This document shows positions 57,496 to 64,000 of a stretch of 64,000 nt of DNA, in pieces. The stretch is from Myxacorys californica WJT36-NPBG1 (GTDB lineage: Bacteria > Cyanobacteriota > Cyanobacteriia > Leptolyngbyales > Leptolyngbyaceae), in the NCBI GenBank assembly GCA_019359315.1, contig JAHHHO010000017.1, positions 1 through 64,000 of the forward strand. Direction: 5' to 3'. The notes under the pieces were generated by a model that saw only the letters and a program-made list of their open reading frames with translations, had not been told where the DNA came from and ran no database searches. How positions within the stretch are numbered: the stretch's first letter is position 1; each line of letters begins with the position of its first letter. The position numbers and the translations under genes are program-made.

Positions 57496-59943
57496 CTATT
57501 CTGTTGGCGGCGGCTCCGTTTGCGGTAGTTCGTCAGACACAAAAGTTTCAGGCCAAGGTCGAGTCGTCGTGATGTCTTCCTCAGCCGTTCCCTCGATTCG
57601 CAAATCGTCTAGCATCAACGAAAGTGTAGACAAATCAGTTAACTTCATCAGATCTTGCAGTGCCGCGATCGCCGATTGATAGCGCTTCTGAAAATCGTAA
57701 TGCACCATCTTCGTCAAAATGGCGGCGAGGGGATGGCTGACGATCGCTTTTTCTCGCCATTGCACCTCGCCCGTTTGCGGATCTTCCTTCAATTGGCTGG
57801 GGGGCAGTCCAGTTAGGGCCTGAATGCCCATCATGCCCACGGCGTAAATGTCACTATTAAAGCGGGGATTTCCGGCGCATTGCTCTGGTGGCATATAGCC
57901 CTGCGTGCCGATTCCAATCGTTCCTGAAAACAAACGATCGTCTAAAATCTGATCGTGCAACGCCTTGACGGCTCCAAAATCAATCAGTACCAGTCTGCCA
58001 TCGGACTGCCGCTTGATCACATTACTCGGTTTGATATCGCGGTGAATCACATTTTTGCTGTGAACAAAGCTCAGGACTTCCAGAAGCTCTTTCAAAATGG
58101 TGACGATCCGGGATTCGGGCAAGTGTCTGCCCAACGACAACTCTTCACTAAGCGGCGGACCGGAAATGAATTCCTGCGCCAAATAAAATTCTTGATCTTC
58201 CTCAAAATACGCTAGGAGACGCGGAATCTGATCATGTTCTCCCAAGCGTTCGAGCGTCTCTGCTTCCACCTGAAACAGACGCCGCGCCAACTGCAGATGC
58301 CTCGGATTATTTGTGCTAGGACGCAATTGCTTCACCACGCACTGAGGCGTACCAGGGCGCTGAATGTCTTCTGCAATATAGGTTTCTCCAAAACCGCCCG
58401 ATCCGAGAACTTTCGTAATTTTGTAACGTCCGCCTAAATTTTTGCCCAAAATTTCGAGTTCTCGTTCCTGCAATAGATCCTTAAAGTCGTCTTGCCCACT
58501 AATAAGTTCTTGCACCAAGGGAGATCGCGAGTAATGCTTGAGGGTCTTCCGAAACAGTTGCTTGTTTCGGTAGTCGCTGACAAGTCCCGTTCCCAGATAC
58601 GAGATGCCGACAAGCGAGATCGCGCCCATTGGCGCAACCATCGGCACGATAATTGAGGCTTGAGTTAACAGTACATAAGCAACGCCAGACCAAGACAGCG
58701 CGATCGCAAGTGCCCATCCCAATCGAGCAGTTGGTCGCTTGGTTAACCGGAGTAGCCCTCCAGCACTCGCAACCATCAAAAATACCGCTAAGCCGGTGAT
58801 TTCCGGATTGGGAAACGCAGTGCGCAGCGACCGGAATTCTAGAAGAGATGCGATCGCATTAGCATGAAGCTCAACCCCTGGCATCGTACCCATCGGCGTG
58901 CTGATTTCATCCCCTACTCCAGAGGCGACCGGACCAATCAGCACAATTTTGTCTTTGAAAATGCGACCTTGTTGGAGGTAAGCATCATTCCAGTTTTCTG
59001 GCGATAGCACGGTCCAAAACGGAATTCGTTTAAAGGTTCCAGCCCCACCGTAGAAAAAAATATTTTCTCCCTGGGGGCTTGCATACTTGACACCACTCGC
59101 TTTCAGCGTTGCGTCTGCAAACGACTCAATCTTTTCGGCTCGCAGCAAGTCCATACCCGACGACTCTTGCCGGATGAACTCACTTCCAAACCGATGTACC
59201 CGCTCGTCCGGCTCTACAGGAAATTTGATTAAGCCATAGGAAGCGTTAGCTGTGCGAAACGGGCAGAACGGCAGACTGATGCGAGATTGTGCCCCTTGCC
59301 GCTGCTCTAATTGATCCAAATCGGTCGCGAGAGTAACTTTTCCGTCGTAGCGTTCCAATACTGATTGCAGTTGCTGATCATCGTCTGATACTAGAATATT
59401 GTCGTTAGAGCAATCAGAAGAAGCTTGACTATCGCCTCCAAAACTACTAGGCAAATCCCAGCGAACATCGACCGCTACCGATTTTGCGCCCGCTTGCAGT
59501 ACTTTCTCGATCGCTTCAGCATACGTCGCTCGCCGGAGCGGCCAACTCGACCCGGATAGCTGCAACAGAGATTCATCATCGACTGCTAAAATCACCACCT
59601 GCGTTGGGGAAGGAACTGCTCCCCGGACGCGCAGGATGACACTTTGCGCCTGTCGCTCCCAAGCTTGCAGCGGCATAAACTGAGTCGCGATCGCCGAGCC
59701 TGCCGCGATCGCCCAAAACATCATCAATCCATGACCCAACGGCTTCAGTCTCAGCGGCGACCCCCGACCTTGCTCTGGCAGCGTGGGGGCTGCTTCTTCG
59801 TCAGACAGCATCAGGGTGCGCTTAGCCGTTGTAGACGAGCTAGGAGCGGTTGATTTCAGTGTGCCTGACCGCAATGTTAGCGTCAGCGATTGCAGAAACC
59901 CTGCCGATGATCGTTTCTTGGGCATAAGCGGTTTGGGTGGCAA
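57496..59943 (-). CDS. CHASE2-domain serine/threonine protein kinase
   Basis: The 815-residue protein has a low-complexity cytoplasmic start (1-70), a membrane helix (about 72-90), an extracytoplasmic CHASE2 sensor (about 95-375, VVILAVDDESLLQL, IVLIGPVASGVGDEISTPMG), two or three membrane helices (about 390-455) and a cytoplasmic Hanks-type kinase (about 506-775). The kinase has GSGGFGETY, HRDIKPSN with the catalytic D636 and DFG at 655-657. A short acidic-to-TTRPWP tail follows. CHASE2 kinases are typical of filamentous cyanobacteria and sense unknown signals across the membrane. Its gene converges with the HEAT-NACHT gene. Confidence 0.93.
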   Translation of the reverse strand: MPPKPLMPKKRSSAGFLQSLTLTLRSGTLKSTAPSSSTTAKRTLMLSDEEAAPTLPEQGRGSPLRLKPLGHGLMMFWAIAAGSAIATQFMPLQAWERQAQSVILRVRGAVPSPTQVVILAVDDESLLQLSGSSWPLRRATYAEAIEKVLQAGAKSVAVDVRWDLPSSFGGDSQASSDCSNDNILVSDDDQQLQSVLERYDGKVTLATDLDQLEQRQGAQSRISLPFCPFRTANASYGLIKFPVEPDERVHRFGSEFIRQESSGMDLLRAEKIESFADATLKASGVKYASPQGENIFFYGGAGTFKRIPFWTVLSPENWNDAYLQQGRIFKDKIVLIGPVASGVGDEISTPMGTMPGVELHANAIASLLEFRSLRTAFPNPEITGLAVFLMVASAGGLLRLTKRPTARLGWALAIALSWSGVAYVLLTQASIIVPMVAPMGAISLVGISYLGTGLVSDYRNKQLFRKTLKHYSRSPLVQELISGQDDFKDLLQERELEILGKNLGGRYKITKVLGSGGFGETYIAEDIQRPGTPQCVVKQLRPSTNNPRHLQLARRLFQVEAETLERLGEHDQIPRLLAYFEEDQEFYLAQEFISGPPLSEELSLGRHLPESRIVTILKELLEVLSFVHSKNVIHRDIKPSNVIKRQSDGRLVLIDFGAVKALHDQILDDRLFSGTIGIGTQGYMPPEQCAGNPRFNSDIYAVGMMGIQALTGLPPSQLKEDPQTGEVQWREKAIVSHPLAAILTKMVHYDFQKRYQSAIAALQDLMKLTDLSTLSLMLDDLRIEGTAEEDITTTRPWPETFVSDELPQTEPPPTE

Positions 59944-60550
59944 TTTAGATCAGTTTAGATCGTTGGGCAACTGAATCGTGTTAGGAGAATTTAATCCTCA
60001 TCAATTTAGACTGCATCCTAGTCCCAGTCGGTTCTCTGTAAGCTCGCTCTTTGATCTACTTAATTCTACGACGAGCATTCGATAAATCCTGAAACTGCCC
60101 ATTCCCTCCCTTTATGTGAAGAATTGGTACTCTCAAAAGTAAAGAAATCTATCTATAAGATGAGGAATTCATTTGATTGATCGCAGTTCACTTTATTGAA
60201 AGGGTCTGTATCCAGCGCAAGTTTACCTTGCACAATTGATGTTATAGAAACCTGAATGTTAGAAAAACCGCCGTCTACAGTCGCTGTCAATTTTCTTGAT
60301 ATCCACTCTCTATATCGTTTTCCTATCCACGTTTTCCTATCCAACTGTTTCTCTGTATCTCTTTCTGGCTCAGCGACTCCGGTGGTTAGAGCAAAGTTCC
60401 GGCTTGTCAGGCGGCGCTTTCCAAATTTCAAGAGAAGCATATCGTCAGTAGTTTTACATAAATACGTCTGATTCGGGGCAAATCGCCATCCCCAAGTCAA
60501 TTTGGTTTTGCGTTTTCCTTTGTTTTCCGTTGTTAGAATTAATTATTCAC
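59944..60550. other. Divergent intergenic region of about 600 bases
   Basis: It separates the kinase gene from the NYN gene and should hold both promoters. A minus-strand frame (60153-60500) is open for 115 codons but has random-looking composition and no domain, so I do not call it. The 14-bp tandem duplication at 60316-60343 lies within it. Confidence 0.4.
60316..60343. repeat. 14-bp tandem duplication
   Basis: CGTTTTCCTATCCA is repeated perfectly and directly at 60316-60329 and 60330-60343, in the spacer before the NYN gene. Confidence 0.9.
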
Positions 60551-61105
60551 ATGCTAGTTTCTACAAATTCTGGGTCTAAGCCTGCTATGCGTTATTTGAT
60601 GAACCGTCTGTCTATATTTGTGGACGGCAATAATATGTTTTATGCTCAGCAGAAAAATGGGTGGTTCTTCGATCCAAAACGAGTACTGGAGCATTTTACA
60701 ACTGAGCGCGGCGTTGAATTAGTCAATGCGTTTTGGTACACCGGGCTGAAAGATCCGCAAGACCAGCGGGGCTTTCGCGATGCGCTCATCAGTCTCGGCT
60801 ACACAGTTAGAACTAAAATATTGAAAGAATATTATGACGATACCTCTGGGCGCTACTCGCAAAAAGCGAACTTAGATATTGAAATTGTGGTGGATATGTT
60901 TAATACGGTCGAGCAGTACGATCGCGTCATCTTGTTTAGCGGAGATGGCGATTTTGAACGCGCGATCGAGTTTCTTAGGTCAAAAAATACTCACATTACG
61001 GTCGTCTCGACCGAAGGCATGATTGCCCGTGAACTGAGGAATGTCACCGACCGTTATATTGATCTCAACGATATTCGAGCCAAGATTGAAAAAGCTGACT
61101 ATTAA
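60551..61105 (+). CDS. NYN-domain (LabA/DUF88) protein
   Basis: The NYN domain is a PIN-like fold related to nucleases. Acidic active-site positions are present: D25 in IFVDGNNMFYA, the acidic residues of LDIEIVVDMFN, and GDGDFERAIEFL. The sequence IFVDGNNMFYAQQKNGWFFD closely follows the cyanobacterial LabA/LabA-like proteins, which in Synechococcus affect clock-controlled transcription. Whether it cuts RNA is unknown. The start is uncertain: ATG codons at 60551, 60587 and 60599 are in frame and none has a strong ribosome site. Confidence 0.8.
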   Translation: MLVSTNSGSKPAMRYLMNRLSIFVDGNNMFYAQQKNGWFFDPKRVLEHFTTERGVELVNAFWYTGLKDPQDQRGFRDALISLGYTVRTKILKEYYDDTSGRYSQKANLDIEIVVDMFNTVEQYDRVILFSGDGDFERAIEFLRSKNTHITVVSTEGMIARELRNVTDRYIDLNDIRAKIEKADY

Positions 61106-61296
61106 AACCGCCTACTATCTCGCTACTATCTACAGTAAAAGTCTCTAAACGAGATTAAAGTCCATACTAAAGTCTAGAATAAGGGCTATACGATCGCCAT
61201 TAGCGATAGCGTTTGATCGAGATGCAGGTTGCCAATCTATTTGAGGGCTACTTGCTGAGATCTGCTATGCCCGTTCTCTACCCCCTAATTGGAGCC

Positions 61297-62901
61297 ATGA
61301 ACGTTCAATCACAGCCGAATCGAATTATCATTTTTGACACGACCTTGCGCGATGGCGAACAGTGCCCTGGCGCAACGCTTAATGTCGATGAAAAACTGAC
61401 GATCGCACGGCAACTTGCTCGCCTTGGCGTAGATGTGATTGAAGCGGGATTTGCGTTTGCGAGTCCAGGCGACTTTGAAGCGGTGCAAAAAATTGCTCAA
61501 ACAGTGGGCACGCCCGAGGGCCCTGTTATCTGTAGTTTGGCGCGGGCTATTCCAAACGACATTAAAGCGGCAGCCGAAGCGCTTAAACCCGCCGCGAAGG
61601 GGAGAATTCACACCTTTATCTCAACGTCGGATATTCATCTGGAATATCAGTTGAAGAAGACTCGCGCGGAAGTCTTGTCGATCGCAGAAGAAATGGTTGC
61701 CTATGCCAAGTCGTTCGTGAATGATGTCGAGTTTTCACCCATGGATGCCGCACGATCCGATCCAGAGTATCTGTATCAGGTGTTGGAACGCGCGATCGCA
61801 GCGGGTGCAACCACAATTAACATCCCCGATACGGTGGGATACATGACGCCGAGTGAGTTTGGTGAGATGATTCGCGGCATCCGAGACAATGTGCCGAACG
61901 TCGATCAAGCGATTATTTCCGTCCACGGTCACAACGATTTGGGCTTGGCCGTAGCGTGCTTTTTAGAAGCGGTTAAAAATGGCGCACGACAGCTTGAATG
62001 TACGATCAACGGCATTGGCGAACGCGCCGGAAATGCGTCCCTCGAAGAATTGGTGATGGCGTTGCATGTGCGTCGTCAGTACTTTAATTCGTTCTTAGGG
62101 CGTCCGGTCGAGTCGGAAGCGCCTCTGACCCAGATTAACACTCAAGAAATCTACAAAACCTCTCGCATGGTTTCGACCTTGACGGGAATGTTGGTACAGC
62201 CAAATAAAGCGATCGTTGGGGCGAATGCGTTTGCTCATGAGTCGGGCATTCACCAAGACGGAATGCTGAAGAATCGGCAAACCTACGAGATTATGGATGC
62301 TCAAACGATCGGGCTAACCAATACGCAGCAGCTTGTATTGGGCAAGCATTCTGGTCGCAACGCCTTCCGCACGCGTCTGAAGGAATTGGGCTACGAGCTA
62401 TCCGAGCAAGACCTCAACAAAGCCTTCTTGCGATTTAAAGAACTGGCGGACAAGAAAAAAGAAGTCGGCGATCGCGACATAGAAGCGATTGTTAATGATG
62501 AAGTTCAGCAAGTTCCCGATCTATTTCGGTTGGAGTTGGTGCAGGTCTCCTGCGGAAATCGCTCTTGTCCGACCGCAACAGTATCGTTGATTAATCCTGA
62601 TGGTGAAGAATTGACGGATGCGGCCACAGGAACCGGCCCCGTCGATGCGGTGTACAAAGCCATTAACCGCGTGGTGAATGTGCCCAACCAACTGATTGAG
62701 TATTCGGTGCAGTCGGTGACGGCAGGAATTGATGCGATCGGGGAAGTAACGATTCGGCTGAAATATGGCGATCGTATTTTCTCTGGTCATGCCGCTAATA
62801 CAGACATTATTGTGGCGTCGGCACAAGCTTATGTGAATGCATTAAATCGCTTGTATGCCTCGTTGCAGCCTGCTGAGCCTGTAGCAGCATCCGTTAACTA
62901 A
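61297..62901 (+). CDS. leuA: 2-isopropylmalate synthase
   Basis: LeuA condenses acetyl-CoA with 2-oxoisovalerate, the first step of leucine synthesis. The 534-residue protein has the DTTLRDGEQ motif (14-22), the metal-binding SVHGHNDLG (H210, H212), the [13 protein letters not shown] signature and a C-terminal regulatory domain (about 385-530) that binds leucine for feedback inhibition. The ATG at 61297 is preceded by GGAG and is where homologues begin; the frame extends 28 codons upstream. Confidence 0.95.
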   Translation: MNVQSQPNRIIIFDTTLRDGEQCPGATLNVDEKLTIARQLARLGVDVIEAGFAFASPGDFEAVQKIAQTVGTPEGPVICSLARAIPNDIKAAAEALKPAAKGRIHTFISTSDIHLEYQLKKTRAEVLSIAEEMVAYAKSFVNDVEFSPMDAARSDPEYLYQVLERAIAAGATTINIPDTVGYMTPSEFGEMIRGIRDNVPNVDQAIISVHGHNDLGLAVACFLEAVKNGARQLECTINGIGERAGNASLEELVMALHVRRQYFNSFLGRPVESEAPLTQINTQEIYKTSRMVSTLTGMLVQPNKAIVGANAFAHESGIHQDGMLKNRQTYEIMDAQTIGLTNTQQLVLGKHSGRNAFRTRLKELGYELSEQDLNKAFLRFKELADKKKEVGDRDIEAIVNDEVQQVPDLFRLELVQVSCGNRSCPTATVSLINPDGEELTDAATGTGPVDAVYKAINRVVNVPNQLIEYSVQSVTAGIDAIGEVTIRLKYGDRIFSGHAANTDIIVASAQAYVNALNRLYASLQPAEPVAASVN

Positions 62902-63002
62902 CGAAGAATTTGTAGAATTTCACTCTTGGTTCTACAAAGCTTCATTCAGTGTTATTTTGGGGTGGTTTATCGCTGCCCCTTTTTGATGTTGTCCTGAACC
63001 CT

Positions 63003-63803
63003 ATGCAAGACGATTTACTCCGCCGAGAGCAAGATTTTCACGATCAGTGGGCAAGCACGATCGATATCGACGGGATTCAAGTCAGAGACTATTTTGAAGC
63101 CTGTACTGCTCCTGAAAATCGGTTTATTTTGAGGCAGTTGGGCGATGTGCGAGGGAAATATCTGCTCGATTTGGGGTGCGGTGCGGGAGAGAATAGCGTT
63201 TATTTTGCTCAACTAGGAGCGCGGTGTGTTGCGACCGATTATTCACCGGGAATGGTGGAGGTTGCGACGAAGTTAGCGGCGCGAAATGGAGTTCACGTTG
63301 AGGGTAAAGTGATCAATGCGATGGCAATCGACTTTCCTGACAACACGTTTGATATTATTTACGCTTCTAACCTGTTGCATCATATTCCACACCCTAAAGT
63401 GACGCTGCGAGAAATGCATCGCGTCTTAAAACCCGGTGGCAAAGCCTGTTTTTGGGATCCGTTAAAACACAATCCAGTGATTAATGTCTATCGCAGAATG
63501 GCAACGGAAGTGCGAACCGAAGATGAAACGCCGTTAGATATCAATCTTGTCAATTACATTAAATCGCTATATTCACAAACGAACTATGACACCTTCTGGT
63601 TAGCCAGTTTATGGATTTTTCTGCGGTTTTATCTCATTGAAAAAGTGAATCCAAATGAAGAACGGTATTGGAAGAAAATCATTGTCGAGCAAGCAAGACT
63701 AGAGAAAACGTATCTCCGGTTAGAAAAGCTCGATAAGATTCTGAAAAAGTTGCCATTGATGAAACGCATGGCTTGGAATCTGGCAGTGGTGGCGACAAAA
63801 TAA
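63003..63803 (+). CDS. Class I SAM-dependent methyltransferase
   Basis: The 266-residue protein has the SAM-binding motif LLDLGCGAGE (about 54-63), the acidic ribose contact VATDYSPGMVE, NTFDIIYASNLLHHI and a CFWDPLKHNP region typical of methyltransferase type 11/25 domains. An arginine/lysine-rich helical C-terminus follows. The substrate cannot be inferred. I start at the ATG at 63003; the frame is open 18 codons upstream. It is followed closely by a sugar ABC permease gene. Confidence 0.8.
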   Translation: MQDDLLRREQDFHDQWASTIDIDGIQVRDYFEACTAPENRFILRQLGDVRGKYLLDLGCGAGENSVYFAQLGARCVATDYSPGMVEVATKLAARNGVHVEGKVINAMAIDFPDNTFDIIYASNLLHHIPHPKVTLREMHRVLKPGGKACFWDPLKHNPVINVYRRMATEVRTEDETPLDINLVNYIKSLYSQTNYDTFWLASLWIFLRFYLIEKVNPNEERYWKKIIVEQARLEKTYLRLEKLDKILKKLPLMKRMAWNLAVVATK

Positions 63804-63828
63804 TTTTTTGACAGGCGTTTGAAGTGCG

Positions 63829-64000
63829 ATGATTCAGCGTAACCAGAGTTGGCGATCGTGGGGAATGTATGGTGTGCTCAGTGCGATCGCGCTAGTCATG
63901 CTGATTCCTTTAGTGTGGTTGGTGAGTACATCGTTTAAGTCGCCCACCGAAGATATTTTTCAGTTTCCGCCGCAGCTAATTCCCTCTCAGCCGACATTTG
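63829..64000 (+). CDS. Carbohydrate ABC transporter permease, N-terminal part (cut by window edge)
   Basis: The frame begins with ATG at 63829 and continues past the window. The visible 57 residues have a basic start, one membrane helix (GVLSAIALVMLIPLVWLVSTS) and the motif SFKSPTEDIFQFPPQLIP, which is characteristic of the MalG-type permease subunits of sugar importers. Binding protein and second permease are not visible, so the substrate is unknown. Confidence 0.8.
   Translation, partial: MIQRNQSWRSWGMYGVLSAIALVMLIPLVWLVSTSFKSPTEDIFQFPPQLIPSQPTF

Noticed and set aside
60153-60500. 115-codon minus-strand frame before the NYN gene
   Set aside because: No domain, no good start and a composition unlike neighbouring genes. 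It overlaps a tandem duplication and the expected promoter region.

Overview
The window is a stretch of cyanobacterial chromosome. The evidence is the repeated HIP1-type octamer GCGATCGC in genes and spacers, a ribosomal protein cluster in the cyanobacterial order, and many genes of families largely confined to cyanobacteria and plastids (CPP1-like, DUF4079, DUF2555, DUF2103, LabA-type NYN, DnaK3 with its own DnaJ, CHASE2 kinase). A filamentous Leptolyngbya-like organism is my best guess, but that is an inference from gene content. I see no rRNA, tRNA or CRISPR array.

Layout. 1-480: the 3' end of an IS5-like transposase and degenerate DNA with a 23-bp tandem duplication. 482-11094: housekeeping and envelope genes (zinc ribbon protein, DUF4230, ClpS, DUF2103, histone-deacetylase-like hydrolase, OmpR-type regulator, a CPP1/DUF4129/DUF4350 gene row, TPR protein, DUF4126, DUF2141, L,D-transpeptidase, DUF29). 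11095-15055: a DnaK3-type Hsp70 with a tail of more than 300 low-complexity residues, followed by its type II DnaJ. 15074-23085: sulfurtransferase, YqaE-type peptide, a spacer-rich hypothetical protein, rhomboid protease, DUF4079, purH, a 21-bp tandem repeat array, a small esterase, DUF2555 and coaBC.

23816-41044 is the core of the window: rplC-rplD-rplW-rplB-rpsS-rplV-rpsC-rplP-rpmC-rpsQ-rplN-rplX-rplE-rpsH-rplF-rplR-rpsE-rplO-secY-adk, a terminator, then infA-rpmJ-rpsM-rpsK-rpoA-rplQ-truA-rplM-rpsI-rpmE-prfA. It makes most ribosomal proteins, the translocon channel, adenylate kinase, IF-1, RNA polymerase alpha and release factor 1. Several spacers hold strong hairpins.

41045-45850 is a decaying accessory zone: a Uma2 nuclease, a frameshifted VOC pseudogene and a broken HsdR-N-like pseudogene surround an intact thiC with a TPP riboswitch. 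A stand-alone Hpt protein and an overlooked 53-residue membrane protein follow. 45853-53002: secreted protein, B12-dependent ribonucleotide reductase, SbcD/Mre11-like nuclease, SDR, UDP-GlcNAc 2-epimerase and a membrane protein. 53755-59943: a large membrane-anchored HEAT-NACHT-HEAT protein converging on a CHASE2 Ser/Thr kinase; this pair is the best candidate for an uncharacterised signalling system. 60551-64000: NYN/LabA-type protein, leuA, a methyltransferase and the 5' end of a sugar ABC permease.

Short perfect tandem duplications (12-23 bp) recur in the spacers, and heptamer repeats have modified the end of rpsC. Together these point to a genome prone to slippage.
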